Assembly: GCF_000712035.1 (NCBI RefSeq)
Contig: NZ_JONV01000010.1
Span: 1-64,000, forward strand
Length of the DNA stretch: 64,000 bases
Origin: Salinicoccus luteus DSM 17002
GTDB lineage: Bacteria; Bacillota; Bacilli; Staphylococcales; Salinicoccaceae
Reading direction: 5' to 3'
Shown: positions 53,452 through 63,922 of the stretch, one piece after another
Layout of the letters: every line of letters starts with the position of its first letter
Position numbering within the stretch: position 1 is the first letter of the stretch
Notes under the pieces: generated by a model
Database searches by the model: none
What the model was told of the DNA's origin: nothing
What the model saw: only the letters and a program-made list of their open reading frames with translations
Position numbers and translations under genes: made by a program

Positions 53452-53982
53452 ATGAAAACCAAATATCTCGATAAGAGAGGATGGAGACGTCTCCTCCGAT
53501 CTGACTACAAGGAAAAAATCATCCACCATGACGGTGAGGAAATGCTGGTCGGACTGCTCGACATCCATAAAGTGCGGTCTCCACTCACGGTGCCGATACT
53601 GGATAAGAAGGTCCGGGTATGTGATGACCACTATAAATGGCTGCAGATTATGCCGAGGGATGGGAATTACAGTCTTACTGTCATGTACGATGACAATGAT
53701 CATGTGCTGCAGTACTACTTTGATATCAATGTCGAACATATACTGGAGCTTGGTAATGCCAGGCGGAAGGATATCTATCTGGATGTGCTCGCCCTGCCGG
53801 ACGGACGCTATGAACTCGTTGATGAGCGGGATATAAAACGGGCGGTCAAAAGAGGGCATATCACTGAGGATCAGCGCGACTATGCCTATTCGGTCGCGAA
53901 TCAGGTGATGCAGGAGCTTGAAGTGGATTTCAACCGCTTCAGGCGTCTTGCGGAACACTGCAAAAAAACAATCGACCAGTAG
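53452..53982 (+). CDS. DUF402 domain protein (FomD-like)
   Basis: Cytosolic protein of 176 residues with a DUF402/FomD beta-barrel: HKVRSPLTVPILDKKVRVCDDHYKW and YYFDINVEHILE blocks, with metal/phosphate-binding Asp/Lys in KDIYLDVLALPDG, and a helical tail. Relatives hydrolyse nucleoside di- or triphosphates (Staphylococcus Ntdp-type nucleotidases). ATG 53452 is used, nine bases after AAGGAG; ATG 53443 is adjacent to it. Single gene. Confidence 0.8.
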   Translation: MKTKYLDKRGWRRLLRSDYKEKIIHHDGEEMLVGLLDIHKVRSPLTVPILDKKVRVCDDHYKWLQIMPRDGNYSLTVMYDDNDHVLQYYFDINVEHILELGNARRKDIYLDVLALPDGRYELVDERDIKRAVKRGHITEDQRDYAYSVANQVMQELEVDFNRFRRLAEHCKKTIDQ

Positions 53983-54021
53983 AAAAGCAGTAAGGGGAAG
54001 AAGTCCCCTTACTGCTTTTGT
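53983..54021. terminator. Bidirectional terminator
   Basis: Sixteen-base perfect arms AAAAGCAGTAAGGGGA and complement between convergent genes. Confidence 0.92.
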
Positions 54022-54900
54022 TTAAGTGGTCATATAGTCTCCACCGTTGACATGGATGACCTGGCCGGTCATATAGCTTGAATCATTGGATGCGAGCATC
54101 ACATAGCTTGGGGCAAGTTCGCTTGGCTGGCCGCGACGCCCGAGTGGCGTGTCCCCGCCATGCTGTTCGACTTTCTCTGCATCGAATGTTGCCGGAATGA
54201 GCGGTGTATATATCGGTCCGGGAGCGACGCCATTGACACGGATGCCTTTTGAGGCAAGGTTGCCTGCCAGGGAGCGTGTAAATGAGGTGATGGCTCCGTT
54301 TGTCGCCGAATACTCGATGAGTCCAGGTGACCCCCTATAGGCCGTGACACTCGTCGTGTTGACGATTGCATCCCCTTTGTCCAGATATGGCAGCGCTGCC
54401 TGGGACATGAAGATGATGCCGTAGATGTTCGTCTCAAAAGTCTCCCTGATCTGGTCTTCACTGATATCGAGGAAATCCTCTGTTGGGTACTGGACGCCTG
54501 CATGATTGACCAGCACGTTCAGTTTGCCGAAGTTGTCTATCGTGAACTTGACGAGATCCTCACATTCCGATTTCTTTTTGACATCGAATGCGTAGGTTTC
54601 ACATTTGACACCATAGGACTCGACGGCTTCCTTCGTCTTGTCTGCATCGTCATGTTCGTCGAGGTAGGCAATGACCATATTGGCGCCTTCCTTGGCATAA
54701 GCCACGGCAACAGCGCGTCCGATGCCGGAGTCGCCTCCGGTGATGATGGCAACCTTGTCCTTCAGTTTACCGCTGCCTTTATAGTAGTCATCATCGAATA
54801 TCGGTTTTGGATCCATCTCCTTCTCAACACCGGGTTGGCGGTCCAGGGTATACCCTTCAACCGCTTCATCAACTTTCTCATGCTTATTCTTTTCAGTCAT
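54022..54900 (-). CDS. SDR-family protein, YhdF/GSP39-like, altered active site
   Basis: Classical SDR of 292 residues with the N-terminal extension (RQPGVEKEMDPKPIFDDDYY) characteristic of stress-induced glucose/ribitol dehydrogenase-like proteins (YhdF, YdaD, GSP39). Cofactor loop TGGDSGIGRA is intact. Two expected key residues differ: NNAG reads NHAG, and the YxxxK dyad reads YSATN, so the general-acid Lys is Asn. Unless this subgroup works without it, activity should be low or changed. GGAGGC precedes ATG 54900. It is divergent from ccpE and normally sigma-B dependent in relatives; I did not find a clear sigma-B promoter. Confidence 0.82.
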   Translation of the reverse strand: MTEKNKHEKVDEAVEGYTLDRQPGVEKEMDPKPIFDDDYYKGSGKLKDKVAIITGGDSGIGRAVAVAYAKEGANMVIAYLDEHDDADKTKEAVESYGVKCETYAFDVKKKSECEDLVKFTIDNFGKLNVLVNHAGVQYPTEDFLDISEDQIRETFETNIYGIIFMSQAALPYLDKGDAIVNTTSVTAYRGSPGLIEYSATNGAITSFTRSLAGNLASKGIRVNGVAPGPIYTPLIPATFDAEKVEQHGGDTPLGRRGQPSELAPSYVMLASNDSSYMTGQVIHVNGGDYMTT

Positions 54901-55042
54901 GGTAGTGTTGCCTCCTATTACAATGATTTAATCAATAGGCATATACCCAAAGCGCAGCCTTCCTACACTTATTTGAAATCAAGGATTGTGCAAATGTTTA
55001 TTTATGATAAGATTTTCTTATTGATGAAAGGATGTTGAATGA

Positions 55043-55900
55043 ATGAAAGTCGATGATTATAAGCTGCTTGTCACACTGGATGAGACCAGGACGCTGCGGC
55101 GTGCTGCAGAAAAGCTTTTCATATCCCAGCCGGCTGTGAGTCAGCGCCTGAAATCCATTGAAGATGAGTGGGGAGTAAAGATATTTGTCCGGACCAAGAA
55201 GGAATTGTATGTGACGGGGGAAGGGGAGAAGATCATTGAGCACGCCCGCAGCGTAGTGGAGCGTGAATCCCTGGTCAAAGAATACATACGCATCAACCAG
55301 AATTCCATACAGGGGAATCTTTCCATAGGCGTCTCCTCCCTGATCGGACACACCATACTCCCCGAAATACTGGCCCAGTACCTGAAGCTCTATCCGAATG
55401 TGAACATCAAAATCAAAGTCGGTTCATCCCAGCAGATCATCAACGAACAGAATGATTTCCATATATGCATCGTGCGGGGCAACCGGATACTGAACAAGCA
55501 GAATGAACTGCTGTTTGTAGACCGCCATTATCTGGTGACGCCGAAAACGACGGATGATGAAAAGCGGCTTCCCATTATAGAATTTCAGGCGGATCCGATC
55601 TACATCAGTGAAATCGAACAGTTTTTCGAGCGGCGGTTCAACCGCAAATACGATTCACAGATCAAGGTGGACCAGATTGCAACCTGCCGTGCCTTGCTGC
55701 TCGAGGGCATCGGTATGACCGTACTGCCTGAAATTGTGGTGGAGGGCTTCGACAGTGCCCAATTCAATATCGACGAAGTGCTTTATGAAGACCGTCCAAT
55801 CACCCGTGATACTTATATCGCCTTTGACAGGAGTGTGCTCGAACTGCCCCAGGTAAAGGCATTCCTGACACTGGTGCGGACATTCGTCAATGCAAACTAG
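55043..55900 (+). CDS. ccpE: LysR-type regulator CcpE
   Basis: LysR regulator of 285 residues with N-terminal winged helix (about 1-60, ISQPAVSQRLKSIE recognition helix) and a periplasmic-binding-like effector domain. Runs such as KVDDYKLLVTLDETRTLRRAAE, NLSIGVSSLIGHTILPE and LPIIEFQADPIYI closely match my recollection of Staphylococcus aureus CcpE, which senses citrate and activates the TCA-cycle aconitase gene citB, and also links to iron and virulence control. That assignment is from homology only. Expressed divergently from the SDR gene; the MFS gene follows 22 bases later. Confidence 0.75.
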   Translation: MKVDDYKLLVTLDETRTLRRAAEKLFISQPAVSQRLKSIEDEWGVKIFVRTKKELYVTGEGEKIIEHARSVVERESLVKEYIRINQNSIQGNLSIGVSSLIGHTILPEILAQYLKLYPNVNIKIKVGSSQQIINEQNDFHICIVRGNRILNKQNELLFVDRHYLVTPKTTDDEKRLPIIEFQADPIYISEIEQFFERRFNRKYDSQIKVDQIATCRALLLEGIGMTVLPEIVVEGFDSAQFNIDEVLYEDRPITRDTYIAFDRSVLELPQVKAFLTLVRTFVNAN

Positions 55901-55922
55901 AATTTAAAAATGTATAGAAAGA

Positions 55923-57140
55923 ATGGTTAAGATAATGCGCAAACTCTTTCACATCCAGAACTACCGGCTCTTCCTGCTCAACATGACACTGCTGGGCATG
56001 GCTGTATCGCTCACCGCCCCTTTCCTCGTCATCTTCATGACGGAGACGCACGGCATGCCGACCGCCACATACGGCCTGTTCATGGCAACGGTTGCCGTAG
56101 GCAGTTTCATGATGAACACTTTCATCGGAAGGAAAAGCGACCGCCTGGCATTCGACCGCAAGTATCTCATCATCGGTGCCCTGGTGATGATGGTCATCGC
56201 TTTTTCAAGCTATCTCATAATTGGCAATGTCTGGCTTCTGGCCCTGTCCTACATCCTATTCGCATCACTCGGTGCGCCTGCAATGCCGCAGCTCTATGCC
56301 TCGGCGCGGGAATCGATCAACGCCTACAGATCGAGTATCGCAGTGCTTGCGAATACCGTGCTCAGATCCATGTTCTCCTTCGGTTTCCTGTTTGGTCCGC
56401 TGATCGGTTCCGTGCTGATTGGCATCTATGGTTTCGATGGTCTCTTTACGGGTACTGTGATCATGTTCATCGTTGTCCTCGGTCTGTCTTTCCTGATCCG
56501 TCCTGCAGAGAAGAAGGTTGTGCCCCAGAGTGCTGTTGATATAAAAAGCTATGAGGAGAAGATTGCGCCCAATCTGTTCAGGACGCCTGCTTTGCTGCTG
56601 CCATTTATAGCGTTTACGATGCTGTATGTGGGACAATGGATGTATCTCCTCAACATGCCGCTCTATGTGACGAACCATCTTGGAGAAGGGGAGCGGGGTG
56701 TGGGCATACTGTCCAGCCTATGTGCCGGCTTGGAGGTGCCTTTCATGATTTTCATGGGGATGATCGCAGGGAGGGTCAGTTCCAAATCACTTCTGATACT
56801 CGGTGCTTTTCTCGGCAGCCTCTACTTCGCATCGATCGGCATCTTCAATGATTTTACAGTGATGGTAATCGGGCAGCTGCCGCTGGCGATATTCCTCGCC
56901 GTGCTGCTCGGTCTCGGCATCAGCTATTTCCAGGATCTGCTTCCGGATTTCCCGGGGTATGCATCGACGCTTTTCGCCAATGCCATGATCATCGGGCAGC
57001 TGCTGGGCAATCTGCTTGGTGGAATGGCCAGTGATGTTGTAGGATTGGAGTACTCATTCTTTGTATCGGGAGCGTTCGTATTTGCAGCGTTCGTATTGTT
57101 CTTCTTTACTAGAAGTGAAATCAGGAAAGGGGAAATATAA
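55923..57140 (+). CDS. MFS sugar-efflux-like transporter (Set family)
   Basis: Major facilitator of 405 residues (from ATG 55923; 401 if ATG 55935) with 12 membrane segments. The loop between helices 2 and 3 has FIGRKSDRLAFDRKYL, and helix 4-5 LGAPAMPQLYASARESI resembles SetA/SetB sugar efflux transporters. Neither start has a strong ribosome site, so translation may be coupled to ccpE, 22 bases upstream. It shares its last base with the DUF456 start (TAATG). Confidence 0.75.
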   Translation: MVKIMRKLFHIQNYRLFLLNMTLLGMAVSLTAPFLVIFMTETHGMPTATYGLFMATVAVGSFMMNTFIGRKSDRLAFDRKYLIIGALVMMVIAFSSYLIIGNVWLLALSYILFASLGAPAMPQLYASARESINAYRSSIAVLANTVLRSMFSFGFLFGPLIGSVLIGIYGFDGLFTGTVIMFIVVLGLSFLIRPAEKKVVPQSAVDIKSYEEKIAPNLFRTPALLLPFIAFTMLYVGQWMYLLNMPLYVTNHLGEGERGVGILSSLCAGLEVPFMIFMGMIAGRVSSKSLLILGAFLGSLYFASIGIFNDFTVMVIGQLPLAIFLAVLLGLGISYFQDLLPDFPGYASTLFANAMIIGQLLGNLLGGMASDVVGLEYSFFVSGAFVFAAFVLFFFTRSEIRKGEI

Positions 57141-57625
57141 TGGAAATCATATGGTGGCTCATCGTCATCGCTTCATTCATCATCGGATTTTTGGGGCTGG
57201 TCTTTCCGGTCGTACCGTCCGTATTGATGTTCTGGCTCGGTTTTCTCGTCTACCACTTTGCAGTCAACAGCGAGACCCTGTCATGGATGTTCTGGCTCAT
57301 CGTCTTCGTTCTGACGGTCCTGGTCCTTTTCAGCGACTTTATCGCAAACAGTTATTTCGTCAAAAAATATGGCGGCACCAAACGCGGGGAATACGCCGCA
57401 ATCGTCGGCGTGATCATCGGGATGTTCCTGTACCCGCCGTTCGGCATCATCTTCGTTCCATTCGTGCTGGTACTGATTGTAGAAGCGCTGAATTCAAAGG
57501 ACTTCAACCAGGCACTGAAGGCTTCGGTCGGTTCACTGCTCGCCTTCTTATCCAGCGCCGTATTCAATGCAGTCGTCTATGTATTGATGGTGGCATGGTT
57601 CCTGCTCGATGCACTCGTGTTCTAG
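57140..57625 (+). CDS. DUF456 family membrane protein
   Basis: Membrane protein of 161 residues with about four to five hydrophobic segments. The family signature is the cytosolic loop NSYFVKKYGGTKRGEYAAIVG followed by GMFLYPPFGIIFVPF. Function unknown; the family is widespread in Firmicutes and Actinobacteria. ATG 57140 overlaps the stop of the MFS gene, with GAAAGGGG ahead, so the two are translated from one mRNA. Confidence 0.85.
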   Translation: MEIIWWLIVIASFIIGFLGLVFPVVPSVLMFWLGFLVYHFAVNSETLSWMFWLIVFVLTVLVLFSDFIANSYFVKKYGGTKRGEYAAIVGVIIGMFLYPPFGIIFVPFVLVLIVEALNSKDFNQALKASVGSLLAFLSSAVFNAVVYVLMVAWFLLDALVF

Positions 57626-57629
57626 ACGT

Positions 57630-57667
57630 AAATAAAGCTCCCTCATCTTGAGGGAGCTTTATTTTAT
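57630..57667. terminator. Bidirectional terminator
   Basis: AAATAAAGCTCCCTCA and complement around TCT, between convergent DUF456 and oppF. Confidence 0.92.
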
Positions 57668-57675
57668 TTCTGTAT

Positions 57676-58753
57676 TTATTTCCGTGCCTTTTCCACTTCT
57701 TTTTGCGTACTCTGGTTATCCGTGCCTTCTTCATCAAGGCTTTTGCGCACATCCGTCATATTGTACTTCGGTTTGTGCTTGCCCTGCTGAATATCCAGTG
57801 CATAGTGGCAGGCCACGCTGTGTTTGCCTTTGTAGATTTCATCCTTCTCTTCCAGTTCCGGAACCACGTCACGGCATTTATCCGTGGCGAAGGGACACCT
57901 TGTATGGAAACGGCAGCCTGTCGGCGGATCGATCGGGGAAGGGACGTCCCCACGCAGGAAGATCCGCTCCGATTTCTTCTTCGGATCCGGCACCGGTATC
58001 GCAGAAAGCAGTGCTTTCGTATAAGGGTGCTGCGGGTTCTCGAAGATGCTCTTCGTATCACCGATCTCGACGATCTTGCCCAGATACATCACGATGATGC
58101 GGTCCGATATGTGGCGCACGACACCGAGGTCATGGGCGATGAAGAGGTATGTCAGCCCCATTTCACGCTGGAGCCGTTTGAGCAGGTTCAATACCTGTGC
58201 CTGAATGGATACATCAAGGGCACTTACGGCTTCATCACAGATGATGAGCTTTGGGTTGACCGACAGTGCACGGGCAATGCCGATACGCTGCCTCTGTCCG
58301 CCGGAGAACTCGTGGGGGAAGCGGTCGATCTGGTGCTTTTGGAGCCCGACCGTTTCCATAAGTTCAATGATGCGGTCGTTGCGCTCCTTCTTTGGAACGA
58401 TATTATGGATGTCCATGGCTTCGTTAAGCGTCTGACGAACAGTCTTACGCGGGTTCAGGGAGGCATATGGATCCTGGAAGATGATCTGCATTTCACTTCT
58501 CATGCTGCGCATTTCAGAAGCATTCTTGCCGAGCACATCCTTGCCATCGAATTCGATTTTACCTTCGGTCGGTTCATCAAGCCTGAGGATGGCGCGTCCT
58601 GTAGTGGATTTTCCACAGCCGGATTCCCCAACTACGGAGACCGTTTCGCCCCTGCCGATCGTGAAAGAGATGTCATCGACCGCCTTGACATTATTTACGG
58701 TGCGTCCCAAAAGTCCGCCTTTGATCGGGAAATATTGTTTAAGGTTCTCTACT

Positions 58754-58776
<23 letters not shown>
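57676..58776 (-). CDS. oppF: Oligopeptide ABC transporter ATPase OppF
   Basis: Cytosolic ATPase of 366 residues: Walker A GESGCGKSTTGR, signature SGGQRQRIGIARAL, Walker B LIICDEAVSALDVS, and the C-terminal oligopeptide/dipeptide domain with cysteine-rich DPPTGCRFHTRCPFA, which in some relatives binds an Fe-S cluster. An extra charged tail of about 45 residues follows. ATG 58776 overlaps the end of oppD by 23 bases. Last gene of oppC-oppB-oppD-oppF. Confidence 0.92.
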
Positions 58777-59770
<994 letters not shown>

Positions 59771-59786
59771 ATGTGTCACTCCTAAC

Positions 59787-60707
59787 TTAGTTTAGGTCAA
59801 TCCGCTTGTTCAGGAACCTGTAGGAAATATCGACTGCCAGATTTACAAGAACGAAGGTGACGGCAATGACCAGGATGGCCCCTTGGACAACCGGGAAGTC
59901 ACGCTGCAGAATGGAATCGATGATCAGACGGCCGAGACCGTTGATGGCGAATACACTCTCGGTGAGGACGGATCCTGCAAGGAAGTAGCCGAATTGAAGA
60001 CCGATTACAGTCACGACCGGAATCATCGCATTCTTGAGCGCATGCCTGAATATGACGACACGCTCCTTGACGCCCTTTGCCCTGGCTGTACGTATATAGT
60101 CCTGTGAGATGACATCGAGCATGCTGCTCCTTGTCATACGTGCAATGATTGCGGCACCGGCAGTACCCAGTGCGATGACCGGGAGAACAATCTGGTCGGG
60201 GTCTCCCCAGCCTGTCGGTGAGAACCAGCCCAGGTTGATGGAGAACCACTGGATGAGCATAAGGCCGAGCCAGAAGTTCGGCATGGACAGCCCGAAGAGG
60301 GCAACAATCATGATGACAACGTCAGAGATTGTGTACTGGCGTACCGCTGAAACGATGCCCGCCAGCAGTCCAAGCACTATCGCGAAAATCATGGAGTATA
60401 CGGAAAGCTCCAATGTAATCAGGAACCTTGACTGGACATGGTCGAATACCGGGATGTTGTCCCGGATGGATGTACCAAGATCCAGCTGCAGGGCATTGCC
60501 CAGGAAGTTGAAATACTGTATATGAAGCGGGTCGTTCAGACCCAGGCGTTCTTCGATTGCCTGTACTGTTGCCTGAGGGGCACTTTCTCCTGCCATAATA
60601 ACCGCTGGGTTACCCGGAGTGAGGTGCATCAGACTGAATACGAGAATTGTCACCCCAATGAGAACGGGGATGGCCTGTAGCAGCCTACGAATAATAAAAG
60701 TAGTCAT
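59787..60707 (-). CDS. oppB: Oligopeptide ABC transporter permease OppB
   Basis: Inner-membrane permease of 306 residues with six segments; the first helix carries IRRLLQAIPVLIGVTIL and the EAA coupling loop reads YIRTARAKGVKERVVI. In this operon it lies downstream of oppC, the reverse of the commonest order. AGGAGGC precedes ATG 60707. Confidence 0.92.
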   Translation of the reverse strand: MTTFIIRRLLQAIPVLIGVTILVFSLMHLTPGNPAVIMAGESAPQATVQAIEERLGLNDPLHIQYFNFLGNALQLDLGTSIRDNIPVFDHVQSRFLITLELSVYSMIFAIVLGLLAGIVSAVRQYTISDVVIMIVALFGLSMPNFWLGLMLIQWFSINLGWFSPTGWGDPDQIVLPVIALGTAGAAIIARMTRSSMLDVISQDYIRTARAKGVKERVVIFRHALKNAMIPVVTVIGLQFGYFLAGSVLTESVFAINGLGRLIIDSILQRDFPVVQGAILVIAVTFVLVNLAVDISYRFLNKRIDLN

Positions 60708-60717
60708 ATGATGCCTC

Positions 60718-61626
60718 CTATTTTTTGAATTTCGGATCGAGTGCGTCTCTCAATCCGTCTCCGAATAAGTTGAATGCGAGTACGACGATGACGATCATCA
60801 TGCCAGGGAAGAATGTGATATGTCCCGCCTGGTACATGTAGTTCCTTCCGTCATTGAGCATGGCACCCCATTCAGGTGTCGGCGGCTGTACGCCGAGGCC
60901 GAGGAATGAAAGGCCGGCTGCGGAAAGGATGGCTGTAGCGATGAACAGAGTCGTATTTACGATGATTGGGGACATGATGTTCGGCAATATGTGCTGGAAG
61001 ATGATCTTGCCATCACGTGCACCGAGGGCACGGATTGCATCGACATATTCCAGTTTCTTTGTTGTAAGGGTTGAACCGCGGACGATCCGGGCAAACTGAG
61101 GTACGGCCCCGATCGCAATGGCAATGGTTACGTTTATTGTGCTGCCGCCGAGTACGCTGACGATCGCAAGCGCAAGCAGGATGCCCGGGAAAGCGAGTAG
61201 AACATCCATGAGCCTCATGATGATCGTATCAAGCCATCCGCCGTAATAACCGGCGAGGATTCCAAGTGGTACACCCACAAGGCCGGCAAGGAAAGTCGCT
61301 GCAAACCCTACCCCTAATGTTATGTACATACCGTGGATTATTCTGATGAAGATGTCCCTGCCGAGATGATCCGTACCGAACCAGTGGGCGGCTGAAGGAC
61401 CTTCCAATTTTTCTGTCAGACTGGTTGCATTTGAACTGATTCCTGTAAAGCCGTAGTTTGCATCGAGTGCACCGAAAATCGATACAATGAAGAAGAAAAC
61501 AAGTATATAAAAACCGATGAGGGCTGATTTGTTCTTCTTCAGGCGCTTATAGAAATCCTTCATGCTTTTAACCCGTGGATTGACCGGTTTGGTATCCCGG
61601 ATTCTTTCTTTGGATGCAACTGCCAT
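60718..61626 (-). CDS. oppC: Oligopeptide ABC transporter permease OppC
   Basis: Permease of 302 residues with an N-terminal basic cytosolic arm (about 1-35, RLKKNKSALIG), six membrane segments, and EAA loop YVDAIRALGARDGKIIFQHI. ATG 61626 follows AGGAGG by seven bases; in-frame codons up to 61716 are in the leader. First gene of the importer operon, starting 448 bases from the divergent binding-protein gene. Confidence 0.92.
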   Translation of the reverse strand: MAVASKERIRDTKPVNPRVKSMKDFYKRLKKNKSALIGFYILVFFFIVSIFGALDANYGFTGISSNATSLTEKLEGPSAAHWFGTDHLGRDIFIRIIHGMYITLGVGFAATFLAGLVGVPLGILAGYYGGWLDTIIMRLMDVLLAFPGILLALAIVSVLGGSTINVTIAIAIGAVPQFARIVRGSTLTTKKLEYVDAIRALGARDGKIIFQHILPNIMSPIIVNTTLFIATAILSAAGLSFLGLGVQPPTPEWGAMLNDGRNYMYQAGHITFFPGMMIVIVVLAFNLFGDGLRDALDPKFKK

Positions 61627-62074
61627 GAATTGACCTCCTAATAATTCTGATTGAATTTTATGACAAATCCTTGAATTGCTTCTTATAATGATACAGTCAT
61701 AAAGTGAATTTTTCAATATTTTAAAGAAATAAATGAAAGGGCTTTCATGTATTTATCAAGAAAAATTCTTAAAATTGTGTAAAATGACTCATTTAATTTA
61801 ATATTTTGCGTTTAAATCTGTTTGAAAGATATGTATATTTGATGTAACTGTCAAAATTCTGTATATTCAATCAATTTAATTATTTTAAATGTGTACATTA
61901 CATTGGATTTAAGGGGCAGACTAAACTTGGCTGGAGTAATTTTGATAGAGGTCTGACAGGGGGCAGTAAAAACTGTATTGAACATCCTCTTAATCTAGTG
62001 TACTATTACCTCTATAAAACCTGTTTGTTAAGTATGGATTAAATAGATAAACAGAAGGTGGAAGGCGGGATTTG
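61627..62074. other. AT-rich divergent control region between opp and oppA
   Basis: A 448-base gap without genes. AAAATTCTTAAAATT (61762-61776) matches the CodY box AATTTTCWGAAAATT with three mismatches; a second, weaker one is at about 61853-61867. CodY control of peptide importers is common in Gram-positives, so this is plausible. The promoter for oppA is 61978-62006; I could not fix the opp promoter. Confidence 0.5.
61978..62006 (+). promoter_or_regulatory. Promoter of the first peptide-binding lipoprotein
   Basis: TTGAAC (61978-61983), 17-bp spacer, TACTAT (62001-62006). Confidence 0.65.
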
Positions 62075-63745
62075 ATGAAGAGATTTATGGGGATGTTCAT
62101 GCTTGGGTTGTTCCTCGTTCTGTCGGCATGTACGGACGACAGTGATGTTGAGCCGGAATCGGATTCAGACGAAGGGGCAGCTGAGAGCGGGGGAGACCTT
62201 GTCATTTCCACTGCAAGTGACCTTGTATCCCTGGATCCCCACGGCAGTAATGATCTGCCTTCGGATAAAGTGAGGAATACGATCTACGATGGACTGGTTG
62301 CACACAATGATGAACTCGGCATTGAACCGCTTCTGGCTTCCGATTGGGAGCAGACGGATGACACGACATGGGTGTTCAATCTGAGGGAGGATGTCACATT
62401 CCACGATGGCAGTGCATTCAATGCTGAAGTAGTAAAAGCGAACCTGGATCGTATACTCGATCCGGCAATCGCATCCCCCCGCGTGAATATCTTCGAAATG
62501 ATTGAAGAAGTCAATGTTCTGGATGAACACCGGGTGGAAATCGTCACTGCCTATCCATTTGCGCCGATGCTGAACCATCTCGCCCATGACGGCGGCGGAA
62601 TGATCAGCAAGGAAGTCATCGATGAGGATTATCAATATGCAATTGAAGAGGCTGGCCTTGATATGACAGTTGAGGAGTTATATGAAATGCGCGAATCGGA
62701 CCCTGAAGCATATGAGGGCGTATCCGATGACATCTCCGAAAACCTGCATGCGATTGTTGAACAGAATCCGGTAGGAACGGGCTATCTCATGTTTGTGGAC
62801 AGAACCCCCGGCGAACGTACGGAACTCGCAAGATTCGATGATTTCCTGGAGGAGCCTGCCAAACTTGATACTGTCACATTCAAAGTGGTTTCCGAGACGG
62901 GCTCGAGAATTGCCGAGCTTGAAACAGGTGATTCCCATGTAGTTGCCGGATTTGAGCCATCCAGTGTGGAAAGAATCGAAAACAATGAAGAAACAAACAT
63001 GTATACACTCTATAATATCGCGATGGAATACATCGGCTTCAATACGTCGAAGGAACCACTCGATGACAGGCAGGTCAGGCAGGCGATTTCCCATATGGTG
63101 GATAAGGAAGCAGTCATCGATGGCATATACAGCAGTACGGGAAGGATCATGGACGGGCCACTGCAACCTGAAATCCTCGGCTACGACGAAAGCATCGAAG
63201 GGCTCGGGTATGATGTGGAACGGGCAAAAGAGCTCATGGCGGAAGCGGGTTATGAAGACGGATTCGAAATTTCAATCATCACCAATGACGCGCCGGAAAG
63301 GGTCGATCTCGCAGTATTCCTGCAGGAGCAGCTGAGAGAGATCAATATCGAAGCCACAGTGGACCAGTTGGAGTGGGGTGCGTACCTCGAGGCTGCCTCA
63401 TCCGGTGATCATGAAATCTTTATACTGGGATGGCCGAACTCGACAGGCGATCCCGACAATGGACTCTGGCCCCTCTTCCATTCATCCATGACAGGCAATC
63501 AGGGAAACCGGTCTTTCTATGAGAACGATGCGGTTGACCAGCTTCTCGAAGAAGGCAGACGGACAACGGAAGAAAGCGAAAGAGCAGAGATCTACAGGGA
63601 GGTCCAGGAAGTGCTGGTCGACGAAGCACCGATGGTCTATCTGCGTCAGGCAGAAAGTATGAATGCATATAGGGATGAAGTGAATGATCTCTATATCGAC
63701 CGGTTCAACAGGCCGGATTTCAGGAATGTGACATTGGAGCAATAG
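62075..63745 (+). CDS. oppA: Peptide-binding lipoprotein of an ABC importer (OppA/DppA-like)
   Basis: Surface lipoprotein of 556 residues that captures di- or oligopeptides for the divergent OppCBDF. Signal peptide with lipobox LSAC (Cys about residue 19), an acidic linker, then the SBP_bac_5 fold: VSLDPHGSNDLPSDK, LREDVTFHDGSAFNAEDV-type strand (here NAEVVKANLDR), FNTSKEPLDDRQVRQAIS and GWPNSTGDPDN. The start is ATG 62075; the preceding TTG is also possible. It is followed by a terminator and a second lipoprotein gene with a very similar mature N-terminus. Confidence 0.88.
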   Translation: MKRFMGMFMLGLFLVLSACTDDSDVEPESDSDEGAAESGGDLVISTASDLVSLDPHGSNDLPSDKVRNTIYDGLVAHNDELGIEPLLASDWEQTDDTTWVFNLREDVTFHDGSAFNAEVVKANLDRILDPAIASPRVNIFEMIEEVNVLDEHRVEIVTAYPFAPMLNHLAHDGGGMISKEVIDEDYQYAIEEAGLDMTVEELYEMRESDPEAYEGVSDDISENLHAIVEQNPVGTGYLMFVDRTPGERTELARFDDFLEEPAKLDTVTFKVVSETGSRIAELETGDSHVVAGFEPSSVERIENNEETNMYTLYNIAMEYIGFNTSKEPLDDRQVRQAISHMVDKEAVIDGIYSSTGRIMDGPLQPEILGYDESIEGLGYDVERAKELMAEAGYEDGFEISIITNDAPERVDLAVFLQEQLREINIEATVDQLEWGAYLEAASSGDHEIFILGWPNSTGDPDNGLWPLFHSSMTGNQGNRSFYENDAVDQLLEEGRRTTEESERAEIYREVQEVLVDEAPMVYLRQAESMNAYRDEVNDLYIDRFNRPDFRNVTLEQ

Positions 63746-63756
63746 AAAAAGGATTG

Positions 63757-63795
63757 AGCTGGTTATGGCCGAAGGCGCCATACCCAGCTTTTATT
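63757..63795 (+). terminator. Terminator between the two binding-protein genes
   Basis: Imperfect hairpin AGCTGGTTATGGC/GCGCCATACCCAGCT followed by TTTTATTTTT. Confidence 0.8.
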
Positions 63796-63817
63796 TTTAA
63801 TTTCCGAATAGTTACTA

Positions 63818-63846
63818 TTGAATGAAAATTCCGTTTAATATAATAT
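63818..63846 (+). promoter_or_regulatory. Promoter of the second binding-protein gene
   Basis: TTGAAT (63818-63823), 17-bp spacer, TAATAT (63841-63846), overlapping a TATAAT reading two bases earlier. Confidence 0.6.
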
Positions 63847-63922
63847 TGAAGCAAGCACTATGGGATGACGTGATAACAGAGGACGAACCGTGGAGCAGCA
63901 TCCCGATACGAGGAGGAAATCC

